Assembly: GCA_040877875.1 (NCBI GenBank)
Contig: JBBDNC010000148.1
Span: 1 to 64,000 of the forward strand
Direction: 5' to 3'
DNA length: 64,000 nucleotides
DNA from: JBBDNC01 sp040877875
GTDB lineage: Bacteria; Bacteroidota; Rhodothermia; Balneolales; Balneolaceae
Under the pieces are notes generated by a model. That model had not been told where the DNA came from. It saw only the letters and a list, made by a program, of their open reading frames with translations, and did no database searches. How positions within the stretch are numbered: the first letter of the stretch is position 1; the number at the start of each line of letters is the position of its first letter. The translations under genes and the position numbers were made by a program. Shown here one piece after another: positions 45,284 through 54,021 of this stretch.

Positions 45284-46609
45284 ATGCAGACGATGAATTA
45301 TACCCTGTTTGTTACGACAATTTCATTTGCTGTTGCTATCTCTGCCGTGCTGGGTTCATGTGAACAGGAAGGTCCATCGGAAGAGATGGAATTCGACCCG
45401 GTCTCAATCTATGAACACAGGGAAGTTCTCCCGCAATTAGCAGAAGATCAATATGGTTTTTTGGTTGGATCCTACGATATAGTAATGGATGAGATACGAA
45501 GAAATGAAAGTTTGTCTGTTATTCTTCAACGGCACGGAATCTCATCCCGGCAGATCTATTATATTCAACGTGAAGCCTCGGATTATGCAAATCTGAATCG
45601 TTTAAAACCGGGTCAGAAATACAGAATTTATAAATCAGGTGAGAAGGCTGTTGGATGGGTCTGGAATATGAATGCCCTGGATTATCTGGTTGTCCGATGG
45701 GGGGATGAACTCCATGATATCCAGGTTACGCGTGACAGTTATGAATTGAGATCCGTTGAACGTACAGCCCATGGGGTCATCCAGCGATCCCTGTATGAAT
45801 CCCTTTCAGACCAAGGCCTTTCCCCTTTGATTGGCTCCGAATTGGCCGACATTTTTGCCTGGGAAATTGACTTTTTTACCCTTCGAAGCGGAGACAGCTA
45901 TAAGGTAATTTATGAAGAATTGTATGTTGAAGACCGTTTTTATGGAATCGGGCGGGTTCAGGCGGCTGAATTTGAACACATGGGGGAAGCCCACAGGGCA
46001 TACTATTTTGATGATGAGGAGCGAAGCGGGTATTTTGATGATGAAGGCAATAGCCTTCAGAAAGCCTTGTTAAAAGCCCCGTTTCGCTATAATCAACGTA
46101 TCAGCTCCGGTTTTTCCCATAACCGCTTCCATCCCATATTAAAGAAGCGAAGACCCCACTACGGTATTGATTATGCAGCGCCGACCGGAACACCGGTGAT
46201 TGCGGTAGGAGGCGGGAAAGTTATTGAAGCACAGCGGCGGGGCGGAAATGGCAATATAATTCAGATCAGGCATAACAGTGTATATAAAACTGCCTATTTG
46301 CATTTAAATGGATTTGCTTCGGGAATACGGCCCGGTGTGAGCATCAAACAGGGTGATGTTATCGGTTATGTGGGGCAAACCGGACTTGCAACAGGTCCGC
46401 ACCTGTGTTACCGGATGTATGTGAATGATAACCCTGTTAATTCCCTGAAAGTAGACATTCCTGCATCTGAAAGTCTGGATGAAATGGATATGGCAAAGTT
46501 CGAAGATCTACGTAGCAACCTTAACCGTCAATTGGACCGTGTCCCGACTGGCGATGGAGATTCCATCGTTGCAATCAGTAACGCTGTACGCGACGATGAA
46601 AGAAATTGA
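45284..46609 (+). CDS. M23-family peptidoglycan endopeptidase, lipoprotein
   Basis: 441 residues. Signal peptide ending in the lipobox VLGSC. A LysM-like/OapA-like region (SLSVILQRHGISSRQIYYIQ, LKPGQKYRIY) precedes the LytM/M23 domain at about 280-400: HYGIDYAAPTGTPV supplies His and Asp, then YLHLN and GPHLCYRMY. The last motif is HxC where most M23 enzymes have HxH, so Cys would be the zinc ligand; I recall this variant from other Bacteroidota-group proteins. It likely cuts peptide cross-links in the wall. The gene overlaps DUF58 by 35 bases tail to tail. Confidence 0.87.
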   Translation: MQTMNYTLFVTTISFAVAISAVLGSCEQEGPSEEMEFDPVSIYEHREVLPQLAEDQYGFLVGSYDIVMDEIRRNESLSVILQRHGISSRQIYYIQREASDYANLNRLKPGQKYRIYKSGEKAVGWVWNMNALDYLVVRWGDELHDIQVTRDSYELRSVERTAHGVIQRSLYESLSDQGLSPLIGSELADIFAWEIDFFTLRSGDSYKVIYEELYVEDRFYGIGRVQAAEFEHMGEAHRAYYFDDEERSGYFDDEGNSLQKALLKAPFRYNQRISSGFSHNRFHPILKKRRPHYGIDYAAPTGTPVIAVGGGKVIEAQRRGGNGNIIQIRHNSVYKTAYLHLNGFASGIRPGVSIKQGDVIGYVGQTGLATGPHLCYRMYVNDNPVNSLKVDIPASESLDEMDMAKFEDLRSNLNRQLDRVPTGDGDSIVAISNAVRDDERN

Positions 46610-47450
46610 TCAGGGGACGGATATAGGAACGGTTGGTATGAACTTCAATCGAATCGATTTTTGAACGCAGTAATTGATCTTTCAGATCGGCTTTTCTTTT
46701 TAAACGCCTGGATTTATAGGTTTGCCTGACCTTTTCACTGGATGTATCGACCATTATTTCCCTTCCCGTTTCTGCATCATAAAACGGAACAATACCGAGT
46801 TCAGGCAGGTTGTCCTCATGTTCGTCACTGACAATAATGCTGACCAGATCATGTTTGCGGTTCGTAATTTTTAACTGCTTGTCATACTTTTCATCCTGAA
46901 AATCAGACGCAAAGACTATGATGGCCCGCCGGTTTAATAAACGGTTTACATAACTGAGGGCATTGGCAATATCGGTCTGCCTGCCTTCCGGTTCGGCTGC
47001 ATATAATTCTCGAATCAGACGCAGAACGTGGGTTCGTCCTTTTTTCGGGGGGACGACTTTTTCAATCCGGTCGCTGAACAATACCAGTCCTACCTTGTCA
47101 CCGTTTTGAATGGCGCTGAAAGCCAGAACTGCACATATTTCGATGGCAAGTTCCATTTTGGTTTGAGATAATGTGCCGAAATATCCGCTGGGGGATATAT
47201 CCACGCATAACATCAGGATCTGTTCACGCTCTTCTTCGAAAATCTTCACGTACGGTTCGTCGTTCCGTGCTGTCACGTTCCAGTCGATTTGACGGACGTC
47301 ATCCCCATAAGTGTATTCCCGTACTTCTGTGAACTCCATTCCACGTCCCTTGAAGGCAGACTGATACTCCCCTCCGAATATATTATTCACTAATCCCTTG
47401 GTCTGGATTTCGAGTTTCCTGACTTTTTTGAGGATTTCTTTTGAAATCAT
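46575..47450 (-). CDS. DUF58-domain protein
   Basis: 291 residues. The DUF58 core RGMEFTEVREYTYGDDVRQI followed by DWNVTAR is clear, embedded in a VWA-like fold (LCVDISPSG, VGLVLFSDRI, IIVFASDFQDEKYD). It is normally encoded between a MoxR ATPase and Bat VWA proteins; here the BatD-like and BatA-like genes follow on the same strand but are separated by the M23 gene on the other strand, and no moxR is in the window. Confidence 0.88.
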   Translation of the reverse strand: MISKEILKKVRKLEIQTKGLVNNIFGGEYQSAFKGRGMEFTEVREYTYGDDVRQIDWNVTARNDEPYVKIFEEEREQILMLCVDISPSGYFGTLSQTKMELAIEICAVLAFSAIQNGDKVGLVLFSDRIEKVVPPKKGRTHVLRLIRELYAAEPEGRQTDIANALSYVNRLLNRRAIIVFASDFQDEKYDKQLKITNRKHDLVSIIVSDEHEDNLPELGIVPFYDAETGREIMVDTSSEKVRQTYKSRRLKRKADLKDQLLRSKIDSIEVHTNRSYIRPLINFFHRRVQRY

Positions 47451-47558
47451 AAAATGCAGATGTCATTTCTTATTAGGATGGACGGATCCTAAACGTTTCA
47501 TGGAATTTTTCAAAGCGTTTGGAAGACGGATCTTTTTTGGAGACTTCGCAAATCCTTA

Positions 47559-48362
47559 TCATGATTGAATGTTCTCCAGGAGAGTGCTAAATCTTTCCCA
47601 CGCTTTATCACGGGCTGCCTGAACGGCAGAAGATCCACCCGGGTCATCACCGGCTCTCATAAATGCATGACCAGCTCCCTCATAGATAACGTAGTCATAA
47701 GTTTTACCGTATCGATCCATTATTTTCTCGGTATCCGGAATGGTGGCATTAATTCTCTGATCATTTTCGCCATAGAACCCATATACTGGTGCGTTGATGT
47801 TGCGAATCCTTTCAGCCTCGTCTGGTGCAGATCCGTAGAAGACAAAAGCCCCATCAATTTCCGTTGAGTGAGTGGCAAAGCGAAACGTCTGGGAGCCACC
47901 CCAGCAAAAACCGGCAATAACGGTTGAACCGTTCGAAGACGGAAGCCCGGAAATATACTCACGAACGGCTTTGAGGTCTCTCGTAATCTGAATGGGATCA
48001 AGCCGATAAATTGCATCCCGTGCTTCATCGGATGAGAAAAAATCAGAAGTACGATTGTGTACTTCATCGAATTCAGAGAGCATGTCGGGGGCAATTGCAA
48101 GGTAGCCGGCCTCGGCAACCTGATCGGCAAAACTTCTGACCCAATCGGTAAGCCCGCGGTTTTCGTGGAGAACAATGACTGCAAGGGTATTTTCCGAATG
48201 CTCGGGATAAGCTACAAAATTGTGAAGGGTCCGGTTATCATATTCGATCTGAACCCATTCGTGATGACGCGGTGATTGCTCAAGCTGTTCCAGGGCAAAA
48301 TCCTGGGCAAGAAGAGAGGAAGAAGTAAGGGATAGAATAAACAGGGATAGTAAATATTTCAT
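47559..48362 (-). CDS. Secreted dienelactone-hydrolase-family protein
   Basis: 267 residues with a signal peptide (LFILSLTSSSLLAQ). The alpha/beta hydrolase triad is that of dienelactone hydrolases: nucleophilic Cys in GFCWGGS, Asp in GFYGENDQRI, His in GAGHAFMR. Most family members are cytosolic, so export to the periplasm means a different substrate, unknown here. It lies about 110 bases upstream of DUF58 on the same strand. Confidence 0.83.
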   Translation of the reverse strand: MKYLLSLFILSLTSSSLLAQDFALEQLEQSPRHHEWVQIEYDNRTLHNFVAYPEHSENTLAVIVLHENRGLTDWVRSFADQVAEAGYLAIAPDMLSEFDEVHNRTSDFFSSDEARDAIYRLDPIQITRDLKAVREYISGLPSSNGSTVIAGFCWGGSQTFRFATHSTEIDGAFVFYGSAPDEAERIRNINAPVYGFYGENDQRINATIPDTEKIMDRYGKTYDYVIYEGAGHAFMRAGDDPGGSSAVQAARDKAWERFSTLLENIQS

Positions 48363-48477
48363 AACAGACTCCTTTTAAATGAAGTTAAGTGAGGAATTTT
48401 CAATTAAAAAATCCATTTTGGGAAAAAACAGGTTTTTGTCAGTGTCTCCGTCCGACTTGTTACCCGGGAGGCGATTT

Positions 48478-48495
48478 CTGACATACTGATCATTG
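48478..48495. repeat. CTGACAYACTGATCAYTG short repeat, copy 2
   Basis: Sixteen of 18 bases match 80-97. It lies directly after the stop codon of the S9 peptidase gene, whose last codons (HLSVNSD) are encoded by the adjoining TTAACTGATAA-type sequence. Confidence 0.5.
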
Positions 48496-48499
48496 CTTA

Positions 48500-50572
48500 C
48501 TAATCGCTGTTAACTGATAAATGTTGATCGAACCAGCCTACTATATACGCAACTTTTCGAATTAAATTACTTGGACGCGAAGCAATGCTGTGACTGGATT
48601 CAGGGACCCGGATCATCATGGATTCTACACCCTGTAGTCGCAGCGCATTATAGTATTGTTCGGTTTCACTCATTGGAGTTCTGTAATCTTCTTCACCGGT
48701 CAGCAGAAGGGTAGGAGTCGTTACATTCCCGACAAGGGATATGGGGGAACGTTCCAGGTATTGTTGTGGGTCTTGCCAGGGCATCTCCGTAAACCAGTAT
48801 TTAGTGGAATAAATATACATATCAGCCGTAAGCGAAAAACTAAACCAGTTAATAACGGGTTTTGACACAACAGCCGCTGCAAAACGGTCGGTTTTGCCGA
48901 TACTCCAGGAAGTTAAAACACCTCCACCACTTCCTCCGGTTATAAAGAGTTGATCTTCATTGATATATCCCTGTTCCAGCATATAATCAACGCCGGACAT
49001 CAAATCGTCATAATCTTCGCTGGGATAATTGTGGTTGATATAGGAGGCGAATTCTTCACCATAACTGGTGCTCCCCCGCGGATTAGTATATAAAACAACA
49101 TATCCATTTGAAGCTTTTAATTGAATTTCGGGAGAGAATCTTGGACCGTAATCAAGATAGGGGCCACCGTGAATTTCGAGAATAAGCGGATATTGTTGTT
49201 CCGGATTGAAGTCCGGCGGGGTTACGACCCATCCCTGGATCTTTTTCCCGTCAAATGAAGAAGAATATTCTACCTGGCTCACTTCCCCCAGTTTCCGTCC
49301 ACTTAAAAGGATTTCATTCAGGTGGGTGAGACGCGTTGTTTGCATCGGTCGGGCTCGGTCTCCGACCGCGAGATCCGCAGGATGATAGGGACGGGTCAGA
49401 GGGAAGGCAAAACGTCCGTTATTTGCCAAACTGTATGAACCACCGCTATAGGGACGGCCAAAGGTCGTGCCCCCGAGGTGTACGGCCAGGATCGTTACCT
49501 CTCCCTCAAGATTTGTCCGGGCGATGGTTCCGACCCCTTCGTTGTTAAACTGAAAAAATAACTCTCGGCTGTTGGCCAACCACTGGACGTTTTCCACATC
49601 ACGATCCAGTTGGGTGTCGATTTCCCGGACATTGGATCCGTCCCGGTCCATAATATAGAGGAGAGTGAGTTGATACCCTACAAATTGATCGTCATATCCA
49701 GTAAAAACGATCCGTTTCCCGTCGGGTGATACCGTCGGGCTGCTATGCGGTCCCCGGCCCTCCGTGAGCTTTTGAATTTCAAGAGAGTGGATCTTTGCTT
49801 CAAAAATATGCGTGTTGCCGGGATCCATAGCAGCCTTCTCATTTCGGTTGGCAGAAAATATGAGTGATTCTCCATCGGGCGTCCATCGAGGAGCTCCGTG
49901 GTTGTAATTTCCACGGGTAATCTGTCGGGGAGCTCCCCCCTCAGACGAGACAATGAAGAGATGGGTGTAAGCCGGACCCACGAATCCCGCTTGTCCGTCA
50001 GATCTGTATTGGTCACTATCAATAATCACTGGCTCAGGTGCCCATTCCGCTCCATCGGGAGGAGCGGGATAGTTTCCCAGTGAAGGTTTTTCTGCAGGTA
50101 CACTCATCGAAAAGGCAATCCATTTTCCATCGGGCGACCAGGATAAATTTCCGGGACTCTTCGTCAGATTTGTAATAGAAGCTGAAGTTCCGTTTTCCAT
50201 CCATCTGACAAAAATCTGGGAGGAGCCTTCTTCACCTGATACATATGCAAGTCGTTCCCCGTCGGGCGACCATCGGGGCTGATAGGCACCTTCTTTGCCG
50301 GAGGTCAGTGCCCGGTGTCCGGATCCGTCCTGATTGATGATCCAAAGATGGGTCCTACGGCGGTCGGTAAAGATATCAAAGCTGTTTCGTACATAGACAA
50401 TTTTACTTCCATTCGGTGATATACGGGGATCAGAGATATATTGCGTATCAAAAACATCCATATAACTGTAAGGCTGTGTCTCCTGTGAATAAATCGAATC
50501 AGTCAACAGGAAAAAAGTCAACAGAAGGACGGGAGGGAAGAGAATACGTTTCAAAATCATATGTGGCCTCAT
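48500..50572 (-). CDS. S9-family prolyl-oligopeptidase-like serine peptidase, secreted
   Basis: 690 residues with signal peptide (LLLTFFLLTDSIYSQE). The N-terminal part is a WD40-like beta propeller with repeated DG-x-x-I/L and SPDGK(W/R)I(A/V)F motifs, which gates access to the catalytic domain. The C-terminal alpha/beta hydrolase domain has Ser in TGGSGGGVLTSW, Asp in LLTGEEDYRTP and His in ESSHSIASRPSN. It probably trims peptides in the periplasm for nutrition. Confidence 0.92.
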   Translation of the reverse strand: MRPHMILKRILFPPVLLLTFFLLTDSIYSQETQPYSYMDVFDTQYISDPRISPNGSKIVYVRNSFDIFTDRRRTHLWIINQDGSGHRALTSGKEGAYQPRWSPDGERLAYVSGEEGSSQIFVRWMENGTSASITNLTKSPGNLSWSPDGKWIAFSMSVPAEKPSLGNYPAPPDGAEWAPEPVIIDSDQYRSDGQAGFVGPAYTHLFIVSSEGGAPRQITRGNYNHGAPRWTPDGESLIFSANRNEKAAMDPGNTHIFEAKIHSLEIQKLTEGRGPHSSPTVSPDGKRIVFTGYDDQFVGYQLTLLYIMDRDGSNVREIDTQLDRDVENVQWLANSRELFFQFNNEGVGTIARTNLEGEVTILAVHLGGTTFGRPYSGGSYSLANNGRFAFPLTRPYHPADLAVGDRARPMQTTRLTHLNEILLSGRKLGEVSQVEYSSSFDGKKIQGWVVTPPDFNPEQQYPLILEIHGGPYLDYGPRFSPEIQLKASNGYVVLYTNPRGSTSYGEEFASYINHNYPSEDYDDLMSGVDYMLEQGYINEDQLFITGGSGGGVLTSWSIGKTDRFAAAVVSKPVINWFSFSLTADMYIYSTKYWFTEMPWQDPQQYLERSPISLVGNVTTPTLLLTGEEDYRTPMSETEQYYNALRLQGVESMMIRVPESSHSIASRPSNLIRKVAYIVGWFDQHLSVNSD

Positions 50573-50666
50573 GAGAATTAAGAATCAGATATTGCATACC
50601 GGAAAGGATACGCCCGGCTCCAGAACTGGCGAAAACCGAGAACGTTCTTACGAGTTGAATTTCGTA

Positions 50667-51290
50667 TCACCCTTGGTCGGGGGACTCAAGCTCCACCAGC
50701 AGAATTTGAAGATCTTCGTGTTCAGGATCAAGAGCAAGTCCTTTTTTAGCATAGGAAACAGCTTCGTGAATTGCGCCGGCACTTTTTAATACCCAAGCTA
50801 TATTGTAATAAGCATCCGTGAAGTTTTTATCAAGATGAATCGTTTTTTCATAACATTTCACAGCCTCTATGTGATTGTTTTGTCTTAACAGATAATTTCC
50901 CAAATTAAAATGGGACAGTGGATCGTCCGGTTGAATACGGGTTAAATAATGAAATAATTCATGAGCTTTATGCGGTTGGCCGGTCAATTCATACGCATCA
51001 GCCAGGTTATTTAAGGATGGAATATGATTGGGTTGGTGTTCGAGGGCCTCCAGATAACAGCTTATGGCATTTTCAATTTCATTCAGCTCCATATAACTGT
51101 TGGCCAGGTTATAATGATAAGCAGGATTTGTCTTTTTTAACTTTATGGCCGTCCGAAAACTTTCGGCAGCTTCCCGGTATCGGCCGAGCAGGTGTAAGCC
51201 GACACCGTGGTCGTTCCACAATTCCGGATTCCGGCGGTCTGTGCTGAGTTCACTTTCAATGATTTCAAGCTGATGTAACAAATGTTCCAT
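50667..51290 (-). CDS. Tetratricopeptide-repeat protein
   Basis: 207 residues made of about five TPR units (for example WNDHGVGLHLLGRYREAAES; YHYNLANSYMELNEIENAIS; SHFNLGNYLLRQNNHIEAVK; AYYNIAWVLKSAGAIHEAVS). No signal peptide, so cytosolic. A scaffold for protein interactions; partner unknown. Its start codon shares one base with the stop of the patatin gene upstream, so the two are co-translated. Confidence 0.88.
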   Translation of the reverse strand: MEHLLHQLEIIESELSTDRRNPELWNDHGVGLHLLGRYREAAESFRTAIKLKKTNPAYHYNLANSYMELNEIENAISCYLEALEHQPNHIPSLNNLADAYELTGQPHKAHELFHYLTRIQPDDPLSHFNLGNYLLRQNNHIEAVKCYEKTIHLDKNFTDAYYNIAWVLKSAGAIHEAVSYAKKGLALDPEHEDLQILLVELESPDQG

Positions 51291-53494
51291 TAGAATTCAT
51301 AGCCTACCTGAAGTTCAAATAAAAAATTGTGTCTCCCGCTTCCCGACACGATCGCCTCAACAGGTCCGAGTACAGTCAGAATGCCGGCTGAAAGGCTGTA
51401 ACCTGTTTTCAAATCAAGCTCCGTGACATTCCAATCCCATTTATCCATCGTATTCCCCGTATAGAGATCCAATCGAATAAATCGATGCCTGGCTATCTCG
51501 AATTGAATTCCTGCTGACAACATTTGAATGTTTCGCCCTGTCAGCTCGTATCGATGATAGCCACCAAACCTTATATATCCAATCTTCTCTTGTTGCCTGT
51601 TTAACGAATACCAGTAGCTCCAGGGCAGTTCCTCGCCATACGATCGGCCTGCATACAGCGTGTGTTGAATGGAGAGATTCTCCTGCAGGGGATACCACGC
51701 TTTCCAGTACAGATGTTGTTCATTAAAGGAGAGGGGGCTCAGGAATAGAGGGTCAGACAATGTCCCCTGTATAAACAAGCGATGTCCACGTGTCGGATAG
51801 GATCGGCGGTTATAGGAGTCGAGCCATAGAAGAGCGTAAAGGGCATGATGATCCTTATCTGAAAAAAGTAACTGTCCGGGGTTGATCTCCCGGGCAAAAG
51901 TAGTAAAATCTTTTCTAATACCTAACCCAAGCAAATAGGTGTTGTCAAGGAATGTACCTGTAAATAAATCCATTCGGAATAAGTGATGTGTCAGGCTCGA
52001 TACCCTGTTTGCAGATTCATAGTAATCTATTTCCTCTCCTTTGTATTGAAATTGAGACCGGAGTCCGTAGCGGGAGCGGACTCCGCCAAAATAAAGATAT
52101 TCGGTCTGAAAACCGGTTTCCCGGCCAAGGCGCAGATCAAACCGAAGATTGGAGCCTCGATGAAGCAGGTTGCGAAATGCAGAATGTAATCTGATAGAAG
52201 CCTGTGTTTCATTTTCATAGCGGACCCCGACACGGAAAGAATCATCTGTATTTTCAATTACACGGAAATGCAGGTGGTATGATTCTGCATCACTATTCAT
52301 CAAAATTCTGTACGTGATCAAATTAAAGAGCCGGGTACTGTACAGGCGGTTAATGGATTGTTCAATGATCTCGGATGTAATCCTGTCCCCTTCACTGATT
52401 TCAAGTTCCGTTCGGATAAAATCACCGGGAATTTGGTCATTGCCACCAATTGTAATTTTACCGATCAGAAATGGATCCGGCTCCGGGACAGGTTCTTTTA
52501 CCGTCCGATGTTCTGTTGTTTGATGTTCAGCTATTTTTTGAAGCTCATTCATCCATCGCCTGGTGGTTTGTTCCCCGATCCGAATAAAGTTTTCAGCCTG
52601 GTTGAAATCAACAATACTATATTCATCCAGTTCATCGATATCGATTACCAGATCAGCAAGTTTCTTTTGCCGGCTGATGTTGTCGGCTACTCTGAAATTC
52701 ATCGTCTGATTCATGATTGTAGCGATCGAGTTAAGCTCCTCTACCAGCCGCAGGGGAGTTGATACATCAATGGCAATCACATAGTCTGCTCCCATTTCGA
52801 GAACTTCCGTTACCGGCAGATTTCGAATAAATCCGCCGTCGATCAGAGTTCTCCCGTCTACAACATGGGGGATTAACAGGGATGGGAGCGAAATACTCGC
52901 CCGGATTGCATCCGGCAGGAATCCGGATCGGAATACAACAGCTTCTCCGGTTTCAAGATCTGTAGCTAATGTAGAAAATGGAATTTGAAACTCGGAAAAG
53001 TCATCCTTTTCATGAACCGGCCAGGTATGCTTTGTGAGCCAGGTATAAATATTTTGGCCGGCAACCAGTCCGCTGGGTAGATTTATACCCCTTTCTGTTA
53101 TCGGAAAGGAGACGATAAACCGTTCATCGACTTCCTTTTCATACATAGACAGGAACGGACGATCCGGCCTGTCTGTAAATAGTTGTTCCCAATCTGTTGT
53201 GCCGGCAAGGTGTTCCAATTCATCAGGAGTGTACCCGATCGCATACAGGGCTCCGACAATACTGCCCATGCTCGTTCCCGTGATAAAATCAACTTCAATT
53301 CCCGCTTCTTCGATAATCCTGAGAGCCCCGATATGGGCAATTCCCTTTGCTCCGCCGCCACTTAGAACCAGGCCGATTTTCGGATCTGGCTGAGAATCTT
53401 TTGGAAGCCCCTGCGCGGATATCCGAGCTGTAAGCGAACTAAGTACTCCGGTTACAAAAACAAGCAGGATAATATCCGTAAAACGATGATGCAT
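51290..53494 (-). CDS. Patatin-like phospholipase with outer-membrane barrel (PlpD-like)
   Basis: 734 residues. After a signal peptide (residues 1-28, ARISAQ), a patatin domain spans about 40-320: oxyanion loop LSGGGAKGIAHIG, nucleophile GTSMGS, and catalytic Asp in LIDGGFIRNLPV. A POTRA-like segment follows (about 345-420: IGKITIGGNDQIPGDFIRTE), then a C-terminal barrel of the BamA/Omp85 superfamily ending in FELQVGYEF. This is the type Vd (PlpD) secretion architecture, with the lipase as passenger. Confidence 0.88.
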   Translation of the reverse strand: MHHRFTDIILLVFVTGVLSSLTARISAQGLPKDSQPDPKIGLVLSGGGAKGIAHIGALRIIEEAGIEVDFITGTSMGSIVGALYAIGYTPDELEHLAGTTDWEQLFTDRPDRPFLSMYEKEVDERFIVSFPITERGINLPSGLVAGQNIYTWLTKHTWPVHEKDDFSEFQIPFSTLATDLETGEAVVFRSGFLPDAIRASISLPSLLIPHVVDGRTLIDGGFIRNLPVTEVLEMGADYVIAIDVSTPLRLVEELNSIATIMNQTMNFRVADNISRQKKLADLVIDIDELDEYSIVDFNQAENFIRIGEQTTRRWMNELQKIAEHQTTEHRTVKEPVPEPDPFLIGKITIGGNDQIPGDFIRTELEISEGDRITSEIIEQSINRLYSTRLFNLITYRILMNSDAESYHLHFRVIENTDDSFRVGVRYENETQASIRLHSAFRNLLHRGSNLRFDLRLGRETGFQTEYLYFGGVRSRYGLRSQFQYKGEEIDYYESANRVSSLTHHLFRMDLFTGTFLDNTYLLGLGIRKDFTTFAREINPGQLLFSDKDHHALYALLWLDSYNRRSYPTRGHRLFIQGTLSDPLFLSPLSFNEQHLYWKAWYPLQENLSIQHTLYAGRSYGEELPWSYWYSLNRQQEKIGYIRFGGYHRYELTGRNIQMLSAGIQFEIARHRFIRLDLYTGNTMDKWDWNVTELDLKTGYSLSAGILTVLGPVEAIVSGSGRHNFLFELQVGYEF

Positions 53495-53604
53495 AAGCCT
53501 GGATCATGGTGAAATAACAGTACGGAACTTGCCGCCCTGATATGCCGGCAAGGAGAGCTTATTGAATGTTGGTTTGAATCAAGGATTTACGCTGTCAAGC
53601 CGAC

Positions 53605-53826
53605 TCAAATTTCAAACCCCTCTTTCTCGAGAATCGAACGAACTTTTTCTGTGTGTGAACCTTGAATGACAATCTTTTTCCCCTCCGTATGCCCGCCGGC
53701 ACCACATTGGGATTTAAGTTTTGAAGCCAGGTCTTCAATGACTTGCGGATTATGTTTGATATCCGAAATAATTGTAATCGGTTTACCTGTCCTGGGATTG
53801 CGTCCTTCTGTTATCTTGAGTTTCAT
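53605..53826 (-). CDS. Short SUI1/eIF1-like (YciH-family) protein
   Basis: 73 residues covering only the SUI1 core (IEDLASKLKSQCGAGGHTEG, then KKIVIQGSHTEKVRSILEKEGFEI). SUI1-domain proteins affect start-codon fidelity in archaea and eukaryotes; the bacterial YciH branch is poorly understood. Usual bacterial members have a longer N terminus, but an in-frame TAA lies 12 bases before the ATG, so this gene is naturally short or has lost its 5' end. Confidence 0.82.
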   Translation of the reverse strand: MKLKITEGRNPRTGKPITIISDIKHNPQVIEDLASKLKSQCGAGGHTEGKKIVIQGSHTEKVRSILEKEGFEI

Positions 53827-53966
53827 AATGCGGAGTGTTTATCAGTGTAATCGTGGGTTCATGTGTAATGTACCGGGCAACGAATGAAGACATCATTTGA
53901 GTAGATAAGGAAAAGATGAAAAGTACGTTCCCGGTTTCTTTCTTGATTCGCCTCCTTTAATCGATT

Positions 53967-54000
53967 AAAAAAATGAGTCCGGCCGGGGGAGGCCGGACTC
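53967..54000 (-). terminator. Strong intrinsic terminator after nuoH
   Basis: GAGTCCGGCC and GGCCGGACTC form a perfect 10-base stem around six bases (53975-54000). Read on the minus strand it is followed by ATTTTTTT. It starts 22 bases after the nuoH stop, ending the nuoA-H transcript. Confidence 0.88.
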
Positions 54001-54021
54001 GGTTGAGAGCAGGTTAAATTC

